Position numbers and translations under genes: made by a program
Notes under the pieces: generated by a model
What the model was told of the DNA's origin: nothing
Databases searched by the model: none
What the model saw: the letters and a program-made list of their open reading frames with translations, nothing else
Source of the DNA: Haliscomenobacter sp041740695
Lineage (GTDB): Bacteria > Bacteroidota > Bacteroidia > Chitinophagales > Saprospiraceae
Length of the DNA: 64,000 bases
Assembly: GCF_041740695.1 (NCBI RefSeq)
Contig: NZ_JBGSLK010000053.1
Coordinates: forward strand, 91,688 to 155,687
Direction of reading: 5' to 3'
Shown here: positions 25,558-34,859 of the stretch, one piece after another
Position numbering within the stretch: the first letter of the stretch is position 1
Layout: each line of letters begins with the position of its first letter

Positions 25558-26352
25558 TCAAATTTTTTGTTGCACCAATTTTTCTAACTGATCCCGCGTA
25601 GCCTTGCTCAGCAAAGGGTCGAGTTGTTGTGCTTCCAGCATCTCCACCACCGCGGCCATTTCCTCCCTGCGACGGGCAGCGTGGATATAAGTCCCTGTTA
25701 CAAAACGATCAATCAACTCATCTTTGCCGCCAATGATGGAGCTAATCTGCTCCCGGATGTACCTTTCCTGCCCAAAGGCTAGACCTACTTCAACCGCTTC
25801 ATAAATCACCCCAGCAATACCTTTGTAGACAATCGAGCGCAAGAGTTTGAGTTCGGCAGCGGCACCAACGGCGGCATCCGGCAACACTTCCATTTGTAAG
25901 GGGTAATCCGTCATTTTTTGCTGAAACAAACTTGCACCGGGTCCAGCAGCCAACATGGGCGTTCGAATGCCCGTTGGTGGCACCGGAGCCATAATCGCTA
26001 AGTCCACAAACTGTACTCCAGAAGGATTGAGGATTTTTGCAATGGCCTGTTTTTTCTCCGGTGCTGAGGTGTTCATTTCCAAAAACACTTGTTCGGGCCA
26101 CAATACCGGCAAAATCTCCCGAGCGACCTGCTCAGATACCGTAGAAAGATTGACGCTAAAAATAAGATCAGCACCTTTTACTGCAGCGGCATTATTTTCT
26201 GCCAGAATAAAATCGGCAGGCAAGGGTCGTTGAGGATTGGGATCCCAACCTTGCACCTGGATACCCAGTGCAGCCAAATCCCGGGCAAAATGACTACCCG
26301 CTTCCCCTAACCCTAAAATGGCGATGCGCAGGTTAGTATCCGAATTTTTCAT
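25558..26352 (-). CDS. NAD(P)-dependent dehydrogenase, 6-phosphogluconate-dehydrogenase-like with DUF1932
   Basis: A 264-residue protein. The N-terminal Rossmann domain (LRIAILGLGEAGSHFARDL) is of the 6PGDH/3-hydroxyisobutyrate type; APVPPTGIRTPMLAAGPGA and the conserved lysine segment LKLLRSIVYKGIAGVIYEA lead into a helical DUF1932 domain. Its role in the pathway is not established. A dehydrogenase is needed in protocatechuate 4,5-cleavage (the LigC step, oxidising the ring-cleavage semialdehyde), so it may replace LigC; this is inference. ATG 26352 overlaps the aldolase gene by 20 bases; ATG 26361 is also possible. Confidence 0.78.
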   Translation of the reverse strand: MKNSDTNLRIAILGLGEAGSHFARDLAALGIQVQGWDPNPQRPLPADFILAENNAAAVKGADLIFSVNLSTVSEQVAREILPVLWPEQVFLEMNTSAPEKKQAIAKILNPSGVQFVDLAIMAPVPPTGIRTPMLAAGPGASLFQQKMTDYPLQMEVLPDAAVGAAAELKLLRSIVYKGIAGVIYEAVEVGLAFGQERYIREQISSIIGGKDELIDRFVTGTYIHAARRREEMAAVVEMLEAQQLDPLLSKATRDQLEKLVQQKI

Positions 26353-26950
26353 CCCAGCCATAAATTTGGATAGACGTTTTACCTTGACGCAATTGAACCC
26401 TTACCGCTTCCTCCCGGGCCTCCCGGGCACTGGCTTTTTCGATGGCTTCATCAATCCGGTTTTGGGGTACCACCACTACCCCATCGCGATCCCCCACAAT
26501 GATGTCACCGGGATGGATCAGGCATTCACCAATGATAATAGGTTCGTTGAGGGTGCCTTCGCCATAGTTCGTAGTTCCACGAATACAAAGGCCCCGACTG
26601 AACACCGGAAAACCCATGGCTTCAATGTCGTCGGCATCGCGTACGCAAGCATCGATGACGAGGCCAGCGATGCCTTTGGTTTTGGCACCCAGGCTCATCA
26701 AGTCGCCCCAATAGCCAGCTTCGTAAAAGCCGGAGCAACTGGCGACCAGCACTGATCCTGGCCCGGCATAGGCGTAAGCGCGGTGCAGCAGGACATTGTC
26801 CCTCGGCATGGTTTGTACCGTATAAGCGGGGCCGCAGACCTTCATGCCAGCCTGAATGGGTCTGATGGCCGAGGGCAGATTGCCCGTTCGCCCCAGGGCT
26901 TCGTGCAGGGTCGCTGCCGAAAATTGACTGAGTTGTTGAATGGCATCCAT
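26333..26950 (-). CDS. galC: 4-Carboxy-4-hydroxy-2-oxoadipate aldolase-like protein (RraA fold)
   Basis: A 205-residue RraA/HMG-CHA aldolase family protein. The Bacteroidota/Proteobacteria aldolase signatures are visible: ATLHEALGRTG near the start, GPAYTVQTMPRDNVLLH, SLGAKTKGIAGLVIDACVRD (metal/substrate Arg-Asp) and HPGDIIVGDRDGVVVVP. In the family (LigK/GalC) it splits 4-carboxy-4-hydroxy-2-oxoadipate into pyruvate and oxaloacetate. ATG 26950 follows the hydratase stop by one base; the upstream extension to 27097 overlaps that gene and matches nothing. Confidence 0.85.
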   Translation of the reverse strand: MDAIQQLSQFSAATLHEALGRTGNLPSAIRPIQAGMKVCGPAYTVQTMPRDNVLLHRAYAYAGPGSVLVASCSGFYEAGYWGDLMSLGAKTKGIAGLVIDACVRDADDIEAMGFPVFSRGLCIRGTTNYGEGTLNEPIIIGECLIHPGDIIVGDRDGVVVVPQNRIDEAIEKASAREAREEAVRVQLRQGKTSIQIYGWDEKFGY

Positions 26951-26951
26951 G

Positions 26952-27671
26952 TCAAAAAATGCTTGAAACGATCCGGGGCACCATACTTTGGTGCGCCTCG
27001 GCAAATTGAACCTGTTTTTGCCCGGAAATCCGGCGGGCGTGGTTGGCCCGACGAGCCGCCAGTTCTGCATAGTAGTCGCGCAGGTAGTTTTGAGCACCCA
27101 TACAGGCCATCGCAGCCAACTTTTTGTCCATCACTGAAGTAATGTCGATAAAAGTATCAGGTACAAAGCCGCACAATTCTGGTTGGTGCGGCTCAAAACT
27201 GTACCAGGCGGGCGGGTCGATGTTTTTGAAAGCGCTGGGCACCCCGGCGCCGGAGGAAAGCAGACGGGCACGTTGCACGGCCTGAAAAGCCAGGGGATGG
27301 TCGGGGTTAAAAGGGTCTTTTTCCGAATGGGTCAAGATGACTGTTGGTTCAAAATCGCCCACCAGTGCAGTCAATTGTGCAATTCGCTCGTCTGACAAGA
27401 GCATCGGATAATCGCCCCAATCCCAAAATTGAATGGGAGTTCCAATGGCGTCCGCCGCGCGTTGGGCTTGTTCGTGGCGGATGATTTTCACACTTTCTTC
27501 GCTGCGCTTGGGGTCTTCTTTCCAGAGTTCGCCGGATTCTCCACGCTCTCCATAAGACAAGGCGATGACCAGGGTTTCGGCCCCTTCTTCGATGGTTTTG
27601 GCGAGGGTGCCCGCAGCGCGCCACACGAAATCGCCGGAGTGGGCTCCGACGACCAATAGTTTCTTTTTCAT
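26952..27671 (-). CDS. galB: 4-Oxalomesaconate hydratase, GalB type (PIG-L family)
   Basis: A 239-residue PIG-L/LmbE-fold zinc enzyme. The N-terminus LLVVGAHSGDFVWRAAGTLA, followed by YGERGESGELWKE and LTHSEKDPFNPDHPLA, is the pattern I recall for GalB of Pseudomonas putida, which differs from the deacetylases (AHPDD). GalB hydrates 4-oxalomesaconate to 4-carboxy-4-hydroxy-2-oxoadipate; the next gene would cleave that product. The likely zinc ligands are His/Asp of AHSGD and His of the late HSEKDP..DHP region. The assignment draws strength from both motifs and context. Confidence 0.82.
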   Translation of the reverse strand: MKKKLLVVGAHSGDFVWRAAGTLAKTIEEGAETLVIALSYGERGESGELWKEDPKRSEESVKIIRHEQAQRAADAIGTPIQFWDWGDYPMLLSDERIAQLTALVGDFEPTVILTHSEKDPFNPDHPLAFQAVQRARLLSSGAGVPSAFKNIDPPAWYSFEPHQPELCGFVPDTFIDITSVMDKKLAAMACMGAQNYLRDYYAELAARRANHARRISGQKQVQFAEAHQSMVPRIVSSIF

Positions 27672-27746
27672 AGGTGATTGTTTAGGAAATACCTCAACTC
27701 TTAACAGCTACACGCGCCGTAGGCGCATAATTTCTAAGGTGGTAAA

Positions 27747-28709
27747 TCAACCTTCAATATCAGGCATTGGTGTACCCCGTGTATGAAAACTCGCCACCGT
27801 AGCCAAGCCCCAGGCCTGCCCCTTTTTCCGCTCCTCCAAGGTCCATTTGACCGTTTCGAAGTCGGGATCAAGGACTAGACGAGCGGTGGTATTGGCAATT
27901 TCGACACGGTTGCCTCCGGGCTCGTATACGTACAGGAAAAAGGTTTGCTGAATAGCGTGCTTGTGGGGACCCGTTTCGATAAAAATGCCATTTTCCAGGC
28001 AAATGTCGGCGGCGATCAGCACCTCTTCGCGGCTGTTCACGGCGTAAGTGACGTGGTGCAACCGATTTTCCAAGCCGAGGTGGTCGCCTGTAACGGCCAG
28101 GTCGTAGGATTTAGAATTGACTTGAAACCAAACCGCCAAGGGATTTTCATCCTCCATGTTGTCGATGATGGTTTCGGTCAGGACTCCCCCCAGGGTTTCC
28201 AACTGAAAATCGCGGAAAGCGCGGATATCCGGTGCCAATAAATTTAGGTGGTCGATGCGCCTCACGTTGATGCCCCTGGCAGGAAACTTGCTGGCAGTAT
28301 TTTTTAAAGCCGATGCCATTTCTCCTTCGGCTTTGTACTTGTGGCTTTCAAAATACAACTCTGCCAGATGGCCGCTAGGGTAACGAAACTGATAGGCGGG
28401 GCCATGCCCCTCACTTTCGTGCCAGCCAATTCCTGCTCCACTTTTGGCCAGGGCGGCTACCCTTCGCTCCAGCGCCTCCTGGCTTTGGGTACGCCAGGCA
28501 AAATGGCCAATGCCCGCCTGGTGATGAGCAGTAAGTTTGAGCGTATGGTGCTCATAGTCGTCGTAAGCCCGCAGGTAGATAGAGTCTCCGCTCGCCTCGC
28601 TGACGGACATGCCCATGATTTCGGTAAAAAAACGGGCACTTTGATCCAGCTTGGGCGTGTACATTTCTACATGCGCCAAATGGGCCAAATCGCGAATGAT
28701 GGTTTTCAT
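27747..28709 (-). CDS. VOC-family type I extradiol dioxygenase (catechol 2,3-dioxygenase-like)
   Basis: A 320-residue two-domain vicinal-oxygen-chelate protein. The three iron ligands of catechol 2,3-dioxygenases are present in the C-terminal half: H154 (RIDHLNL), H218/H219 (RLHHVTY) and E270 (GGNRVEI). The GPHKHAIQQTFFLYVYEPGGNR segment also follows that family. It should cleave a catechol ring next to the diol. The genes behind it belong to the gallate/protocatechuate 4,5-pathway, in which ring opening is normally done by the unrelated LigAB/GalA enzymes, so the substrate is uncertain. It is the first gene of the operon, 75 bases before galB. Confidence 0.88.
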   Translation of the reverse strand: MKTIIRDLAHLAHVEMYTPKLDQSARFFTEIMGMSVSEASGDSIYLRAYDDYEHHTLKLTAHHQAGIGHFAWRTQSQEALERRVAALAKSGAGIGWHESEGHGPAYQFRYPSGHLAELYFESHKYKAEGEMASALKNTASKFPARGINVRRIDHLNLLAPDIRAFRDFQLETLGGVLTETIIDNMEDENPLAVWFQVNSKSYDLAVTGDHLGLENRLHHVTYAVNSREEVLIAADICLENGIFIETGPHKHAIQQTFFLYVYEPGGNRVEIANTTARLVLDPDFETVKWTLEERKKGQAWGLATVASFHTRGTPMPDIEG

Positions 28710-28811
28710 AAGTTGGTGTAACTGCTGCTGATGTAAAGGTCAAATTTCGGCAGCTTTGTTCAGAATCCACGAAAACTATCCTTAGTATTGTAGATAAAAA
28801 TCGAACATCAG

Positions 28812-29702
28812 ATGGGCAAAATCAAACCCTTGCTCAATTTTGAAGGCTTGTACGGTGACCTGAGCACCAAGTATTCAGCTGATTACATCTTTTTGGAGCT
28901 CATTGCTACCCGGAGCAAGGATTTTGATTGGAACATTGCCCCACATTTGCATACCCATCTGTTTCAATTTTTTATCATTGAAAAAGGGAAGGTGTGTTTT
29001 CAAAGTGAAACGACGAGTTTGGATTTGAACGCTCCGTGCATACTACTTTTCCCACCTACTGTACTGCACGGGCTGGTCTATAGTCCAGATGTACACGGGC
29101 ATATTCTGACGCTTTCAGAAAGCATCGTTGAGGCTATTTTTCCAACATCATCCCCTTTGTGGCAAACTTTTCAGCAGGCTCAAATCCTCCAGGATTTCGA
29201 GCTAGATTTTCCTTTTTCCGCATTCATTCAGCTCATTCAATCCATTGAACAAGAGTTATTCAGCGAAAAACCTGCCCGCGAGCAATTGCTTCATGCTCAT
29301 TTCGCAACTTTTTTCATCCAGTTTTACCGACAAATCGTTGATCATGCTGCACATGAAAAAGACAATTTGATGATGAGCTACTTTCGGAAGTTTCAAAAAA
29401 ACATCAAGAGTGCCAGTTTCCCCAAAAGTATTCCGCAGTTCGCCGCCGAGCTCGCCATTACTACGGTACACCTAAACCGCATTTGTAGAGCAGTTGCTGG
29501 CAAGCCAGCCATCCAATTGGTGCAGGAACACTTGGTTGGTGAAGGCAAAAAATACCTGACCCATACTTCCTACTCGGTTTCGGAAATTGCCTATCAGCTC
29601 AATTTTGAATACCCCAATTACTTTGCCAGGCTGTTCAAGAAATACACTGGGTATTCTCCGATGGAGTACCGGGCAAAGGAAAGGGGCAGTGAAATCATTT
29701 AA
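28812..29702 (+). CDS. AraC-family transcriptional regulator
   Basis: A 296-residue regulator with an N-terminal cupin-like sensor domain (WNIAPHLHTHLFQFFIIEKGKVCFQ) and a C-terminal AraC DNA-binding domain (~205-290; FAAELAITTVHLNRICRAVAGKPA and VSEIAYQLNFEYPNYFARLFKKYTGYSPMEYR in the two helix-turn-helix units). PobR-like regulators of aromatic catabolism have this build. It is divergent from the meta-cleavage operon with 102 bases between, so it most likely controls that operon in answer to an aromatic acid. Its end overlaps the convergent esterase by 8 bases. Confidence 0.88.
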   Translation: MGKIKPLLNFEGLYGDLSTKYSADYIFLELIATRSKDFDWNIAPHLHTHLFQFFIIEKGKVCFQSETTSLDLNAPCILLFPPTVLHGLVYSPDVHGHILTLSESIVEAIFPTSSPLWQTFQQAQILQDFELDFPFSAFIQLIQSIEQELFSEKPAREQLLHAHFATFFIQFYRQIVDHAAHEKDNLMMSYFRKFQKNIKSASFPKSIPQFAAELAITTVHLNRICRAVAGKPAIQLVQEHLVGEGKKYLTHTSYSVSEIAYQLNFEYPNYFARLFKKYTGYSPMEYRAKERGSEII

Positions 29703-30617
29703 GCAACTTGTCCAAAAAGACAAATACCTTTGCCAGGTTTTCGGGTGTACCAAAGGCAGGCCCTCCGTGTTTGGCACCTTCCAGTGGAATAAATTGCACT
29801 TTTTTCTTGCCCAATTTTGCGGTCAAAATTTTGGCAAAATCTACCGATTGTTCAAATGGAACCAGTTGGTCAGCAGTGCCGTGCTGAATAAAAAAGGGGG
29901 GATCATCTCTCGTAATGTAGCTAGCGGGGCTGGCTTTGGCGACCAAATCCTGAGCTTCGGTGATTTTTTTACCCACCAAAAGGGATTCTGGGGAATTAGC
30001 CTCATCATGATCTGCGCGGCCCTTGCCCGATGCTTTAAATTGCAAATCCATCGTATTAAAATTGATGGGGCCGAACCAATCAACTACCGCCTGTACTCTG
30101 CTTGATTCGTTGGCATTGCCCAGCGTGAGGTCTTCCAATGCAGCAACACCTCCTGTGGTACCTGCCATGGCTGCCAAATGTCCACCTGCTGAACCACCCC
30201 AGGTTGCTATTTTATCAGGATTAAGCTGGTATTTTTTGGCATTGGCGCGAATAAAACGAATAGCTGCTTTCACATCAAAAATTTGAGCAGGAAAGATGGC
30301 CTCGCCACTCAAACGGTAATTGATGCTGGCAATGGCATAGCCACGTTTGAGTGCTTCCAATACAGGCGTCAATTGGCCATCGGCTTTGTCCCCATTTTAA
30401 ACGCACCTCCGTGAATGTGAACGATCACGGGGAAAGGTCCCGGACCCTCATTGGGGAGATAAATGTCCATTCTTTGGGCTGCGGAAGTACTGGCGTAAGC
30501 AACATCAAGCAATTTTTTCTGAACAAAAGAGGTATTGGCTGAAGGTGGTTGACAACCAAGAAAAATGGGCATGATGGCCATTAATAGAACGAGTTGAAGA
30601 AAAGGATTGGGTTTCAT
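29695..30617 (-). pseudogene. Alpha/beta-hydrolase (esterase/lipase) lipoprotein, frameshifted
   Basis: Two frames together make one ~307-residue esterase. The 5' part (30617 to ~30393) has a lipoprotein signal (MAIMPIFLGCQPP) and the oxyanion-hole motif HIHGGAF. The 3' part has nucleophile motif GGSAGG, the Asp region HGTADQLVPF and the His region AKHGGP. The frames join at a run of four C (30390-30393). With one more base the protein would read through as MGDKADGQLTPVLEAL, so a single-base loss in a homopolymer broke the gene, or the base was missed in sequencing. Without the lesion it would be an outer-envelope esterase. Confidence 0.82.
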
Positions 30618-31116
30618 GATTTTTGGTTTTGAAATTTGAAGAAAAAGGATTTGTGTTCAGCCCAAATCCCAGGGCAATCCAAAGTTCTTTCCCGCCAAAA
30701 ACTGGACTAAAGGCATGCACATAATCGAAGTTCTCATACAGGTGGTTTCAATTAGAGAATCGTGGATACTAAAGCAACATAAATAAATAGCCATATCTGC
30801 TCGAATGGCTACCATTGAGTCGCTTAAACCTTAAATATTGAGCTTGATTGTGAATGCTTGAAGGCACAAAATTGATAGGAATAATAATGCAATACAAGGA
30901 CTATTTCGTAAAATACAGATACAAAAAGAACATTTTATTGAGGCGTTCCATTTCACTAATAGAAAGGTCATGGCCTGGAGGGCACCTCACTCTGACTACT
31001 TCATTGACAAAAACCTCCCCATAAAGACTACGCTCATCAATCTTTGATTTAACTTGATTCCCCAAAATTGTCCTTCAGAGCTGCTAACCTAGCAACTCAC
31101 AAATACAAACTACATC
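30618..31116. other. Intergenic region, 499 bp, no gene seen
   Basis: Neither strand holds a convincing frame, tRNA or long inverted repeat. The region lies between the divergent broken esterase and the GH3 gene and must hold their promoters, but no clean TTTG-N19-TAnnTTTG pair was found. It is rather AT-rich at 30760-31060. Confidence 0.5.
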
Positions 31117-33414
31117 ATGAAGCATCAACTCGCACTCTTTTTAGCATTCAGCACCGCGCTGAGTCTTTTTGCACAAATACCTAATGCCGCATATCTTGCC
31201 AAACGTGAGGCATATGTAGTTGGCTTGATGAAAAAAATGACCCTGGACGAAAAACTGGGCCAATTGAACCTCGTCACTGGAGGGGAAGCCACCACTGGCT
31301 CTGCGGTTAGCACCGATGTGGAAACCAAAATCAAAGCAGGCAAAATTGGGGGTATCTTCAGCATGTCCACCCCCACCCGCATCCGCAAAACCCAGGAGCT
31401 GGCGGTCAACCAAAGCCGCCTCAAAATCCCGATGTTTTTTGGGATGGACGTGATCCACGGGTATAAAACCTTGTTTCCCATTCCGCTGGGAATCTCCAGC
31501 AGTTGGGACTTGGGCTTGATTGAAAAAATGGCACGGATTTCTGCCGTAGAAGCTTCAGCGGATGGCATTTGTTGGACTTTCTCTCCGATGGTCGATATTG
31601 CGCGGGATCCACGCTGGGGCCGCATTGCCGAAGGCTCAGGAGAAGACCCCTACCTGGGATCCCAAATCGCCAGAGCGATGGTCAAAGGTTATCAAGGCAA
31701 TGGGTTTTACCAGACCAACACCATTATGGCTTGCGTCAAACACTTTGCCCTTTACGGCTCCGCCGAAGCTGGCCGTGATTACCATACCACCGACATGAGC
31801 AAGGTGCGCATGTACAACGAATACTTGCCCCCGTACAAAGCCGCACTGGATGCAGGAGCAGGTTCGATCATGGCTTCTTTCAACGAGATTGACGGCGTGC
31901 CTGCCACCGCCAACAAGTGGTTGCTGACCGACCTGCTGCGCCGCCAATGGGGTTTCAAAGGGCTGGTAGTATCCGACTATACGGGCATACCCGAGATGGT
32001 CTACCACGGAGTGGGCGATACACAAACCGTAGCTGCCAAAGCCCTGATGGCTGGCAACGACATGGACATGGTCAGTGAAAGTTACGTGAATACCCTGGGT
32101 AAGTCGCTGAAGGAGCAAAAGGTAACTCTAGCTCAAATTGACCTGGCCTGCCGCCGGGTTTTGGAGATGAAATACAACCTGGGTTTGTTCACCGATCCTT
32201 ACCGCTATTGTGATGAAAACCGGGCCAAAACGGAAATTTTCACCGCCGAACACCGCGCCGAAGCGCGTAAAGCCGCTGGAAAATCTTTTGTCTTGCTGAA
32301 AAACGACAAACAAACCTTGCCTCTGGCCAAACGCGGTACCATTGCCCTGATCGGCCCACTTGCCGACAACAAGGAAAACATGGCGGGTACCTGGAGCGTA
32401 TCTGGTGACTTTACCAAGTGTGTTTCCCTCGAAGAAGGCATCAAAAGTGTAGCGGGCAATGTCACCATCCTCAAAGCTCGTGGCAGCAACATCTACAGCG
32501 ATGCCCGCCTGGATGCCAACGTGAGCATCTTTGGCAAAGCAACCAACCGCGATCCCCGCAGCGATGCGGACATGATTGCGGAAGCCGTAGCCACTGCTCA
32601 GAAAGCGGATGTGGTGGTAGCAGCTCTGGGTGAAGCCGCTGAAATGAGTGGGGAAGCTTCCAGCCGTTCGGACATCGAGATCCCGGAAAACCAGCGCGAC
32701 TTGTTGAAAGCGCTCATCAAAACCGGCAAACCTGTCGTTTTGGTACTTTTCACCGGCCGCCCACTGGCCATTCAATGGGAGCACAACAACATTCCCGCCA
32801 TTCTGAACGTATGGTTTGGCGGTACTGAAGCGGGTAATGCCATCGCTGATGTGTTGTTTGGCGATGTGAATCCTTCGGGTAAATTATCGGCTACCTTCCC
32901 GCGCAATGCCGGGCAAATCCCGATTTATTACAGCTACAAAAACACCGGTCGTCCTTATGGCGGCAACGGGGTGGATTTTGCAAAATTTCAATCCAATTAC
33001 CTGGATGTGCCCAATAGCCCTTTGTACCCTTTTGGCTATGGTTTGAGTTATACCAAATTTGAGTACAGCCCGGTGACTTTGAGCAAAAATACCCTGGCAA
33101 TGGCGGTTCCCAAGGACGTCATTAATGTCAGTGTGACCATCAGCAATACGGGCAATTACGACGGCGAAGAGGTCGTGCAATTGTACATTCGCGACAAGGT
33201 GCGCAGCATTACGCCACCCGTAAAAGAACTGAAGGGTTTCCAAAAGATCGCTTTGAAAAAAGGGGAATCCAAGACCGTGACTTTTGCACTTCGTGTGGAA
33301 GATTTGAAATTTTACAACGGAGAACTAAAATTCGTAGCCGAGCCAGGTGAGTTCCTGGTGTTTGTGGGAACGAGTAGCAGTGAGGTAAAGGAGGCTGGGT
33401 TTACCTTAAAATAG
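31117..33414 (+). CDS. bglX: Glycoside hydrolase family 3 beta-glucosidase, BglX-like
   Basis: A 765-residue periplasmic enzyme with a signal peptide (cleavage after LSLFAQ). The GH3 N-terminal barrel includes KMTLDEKLGQLNLV, MDVIHGYKTLFPIPLG, DIARDPRWGRIAEGSGEDPYL and the nucleophile D287 in VVSDYTGI. The GH3 C-terminal alpha/beta domain (SFVLLKNDKQTLPL, GEAAEMSGEASSR) and a fibronectin type III-like domain (VVQLYIRD, LKGFQKIALKKGES) follow. Length and order match E. coli BglX (765 residues). It releases glucose from beta-glucosides. A strong terminator follows the gene. Confidence 0.93.
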   Translation: MKHQLALFLAFSTALSLFAQIPNAAYLAKREAYVVGLMKKMTLDEKLGQLNLVTGGEATTGSAVSTDVETKIKAGKIGGIFSMSTPTRIRKTQELAVNQSRLKIPMFFGMDVIHGYKTLFPIPLGISSSWDLGLIEKMARISAVEASADGICWTFSPMVDIARDPRWGRIAEGSGEDPYLGSQIARAMVKGYQGNGFYQTNTIMACVKHFALYGSAEAGRDYHTTDMSKVRMYNEYLPPYKAALDAGAGSIMASFNEIDGVPATANKWLLTDLLRRQWGFKGLVVSDYTGIPEMVYHGVGDTQTVAAKALMAGNDMDMVSESYVNTLGKSLKEQKVTLAQIDLACRRVLEMKYNLGLFTDPYRYCDENRAKTEIFTAEHRAEARKAAGKSFVLLKNDKQTLPLAKRGTIALIGPLADNKENMAGTWSVSGDFTKCVSLEEGIKSVAGNVTILKARGSNIYSDARLDANVSIFGKATNRDPRSDADMIAEAVATAQKADVVVAALGEAAEMSGEASSRSDIEIPENQRDLLKALIKTGKPVVLVLFTGRPLAIQWEHNNIPAILNVWFGGTEAGNAIADVLFGDVNPSGKLSATFPRNAGQIPIYYSYKNTGRPYGGNGVDFAKFQSNYLDVPNSPLYPFGYGLSYTKFEYSPVTLSKNTLAMAVPKDVINVSVTISNTGNYDGEEVVQLYIRDKVRSITPPVKELKGFQKIALKKGESKTVTFALRVEDLKFYNGELKFVAEPGEFLVFVGTSSSEVKEAGFTLK

Positions 33415-33432
33415 ATAACTAAGAGTATGTCT

Positions 33433-33471
33433 AAGGCTGGTGCATTGCAATCATGCACCAGCCTTATTTTT
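33433..33471 (+). terminator. Rho-independent terminator of the GH3 gene
   Basis: AAGGCTGGTGCAT (33433-33445) pairs perfectly with ATGCACCAGCCTT (33453-33465) across a 7-base loop and is followed by ATTTTTA, 18 bases after the GH3 stop codon. Confidence 0.85.
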
Positions 33472-33554
33472 ACAAAAAGCTTATCCCGACTTGCGCAAAA
33501 TAAGCGCAGAACATCCTAAATTGAGGCAGAATTGTTGTCCCAAGCTTATCCACC

Positions 33555-34802
33555 ATGAAAATTCAGTTTTTTTCTTGCCTATTCCTTTTGTCCATCACTT
33601 GCTTCGCCAATGGCACCGATCCTGGTCCAGAGCCAGATTGGGGCTTTTTTGGCCACCGCCGCATCAATCGCCTGGCCGTTTTTGCGCTGCCACCAGAGTT
33701 GATTCCATTTTACAAACAAAATATCGAGTACATCACCGAACACGCCGTGGATCCTGACAAACGGCGCTATGCCAGCCGCCACGAGGGGCCTCGGCACTTT
33801 ATCGACCTGGATCAGTATGGTCAAGCGCCTTTTCCGGATTTACCCAGGGGCTGGAACGAGGCACTGGCTCGTTATACCGATGTTTTTCTTGTTGATCTGC
33901 AGGGCGACACCATCAAAATCATTGGAACAGGAGCCACGCGTTTCGAAAACCAACGGCTGATTGGCCTCGACAACAACCGGAGCATCAACAATAGGGGTAT
34001 CAGTTGGAAAGACTACCAAAGTTTTTACAACGAAAACATCTTTCCCCAATACTACGAAGAAAATTGGCAGGTCGCCCCCGACAGTTTAGCCAAATTATTA
34101 GGCGCGCCACTCCCCTGCCGCAGCGTTTTTGCTGAAGATCGGCTTTCCGAACACGGCGTCTTGCCCTACAACCTTCTGCACATGCAGCGCCGCCTGACCG
34201 AAGCATTTTATACGCGCAATGTAGCCGCTATCCTACGTTTGTCCGCTGAAATTGGGCATTACATCGGCGATGCCCATGTGCCGCTGCACACCACCAAAAA
34301 CTACAACGGCCAATTAACTGATCAAAACGGCATCCATGCCTTTTGGGAAAGCCGCATTCCGGAGTTGTTTGCAGATAAAGTGTATGACAACTTTGTGGGG
34401 GTCGCCGAGTACATCTCCAATCCGCAAGATCATTATTGGAAAATGGTCTTGGCTAGCAACAGTTTGGTCGATTCAGTTTTGCTGATTGAAAAACGCCTGA
34501 AACAAACCCTGCGGCCCGATGAGCAATTTTGTTTTGAAGAACGGCTCGGCGTGACCATTCGCACCCAATGTACGGCCTTTGCACAGGCGTACCAGGAGGC
34601 AATGCGGGGCATGGTTGAAGCCCGTTGGCGGGCATCCATTCAGGCGGTGAGCAGTGCCTGGTACAGTGCCTGGGTAGATGCGGGCAAGCCGGATTTGCGC
34701 AAGCTCAGTTTCAAGCCTGATGAAAAGGAACTGGAAGAAATGAAGGCGCTGGAGGCTACTTTAAAAAAGGGAAAAATTCAGGGGCGGGCGCATGATAATT
34801 AA
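33555..34802 (+). CDS. Exported zinc-dependent phospholipase C / S1-P1 nuclease-like protein
   Basis: A 415-residue protein with a signal peptide (cleavage near TCFAN). After it comes WGFFGHRRINRLAVF, whose Trp and His match the N-terminal zinc ligands of the phospholipase C/P1 nuclease superfamily. The signature EIGHYIGDAHVPLHTTKNYNGQ, near residue 235, supplies further His and Asp ligands, with GIHAFWES after it. The zinc set thus looks complete. Substrate (phospholipid or nucleic acid) cannot be decided. The last ~30 residues are charged and probably helical. It forms its own unit behind the GH3 terminator. Confidence 0.83.
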   Translation: MKIQFFSCLFLLSITCFANGTDPGPEPDWGFFGHRRINRLAVFALPPELIPFYKQNIEYITEHAVDPDKRRYASRHEGPRHFIDLDQYGQAPFPDLPRGWNEALARYTDVFLVDLQGDTIKIIGTGATRFENQRLIGLDNNRSINNRGISWKDYQSFYNENIFPQYYEENWQVAPDSLAKLLGAPLPCRSVFAEDRLSEHGVLPYNLLHMQRRLTEAFYTRNVAAILRLSAEIGHYIGDAHVPLHTTKNYNGQLTDQNGIHAFWESRIPELFADKVYDNFVGVAEYISNPQDHYWKMVLASNSLVDSVLLIEKRLKQTLRPDEQFCFEERLGVTIRTQCTAFAQAYQEAMRGMVEARWRASIQAVSSAWYSAWVDAGKPDLRKLSFKPDEKELEEMKALEATLKKGKIQGRAHDN

Positions 34803-34859
34803 GTTCAGAGCCTGTAAAAAATTATGATAATGGCGAATATGAGCGATTTTTGGCGGCTC

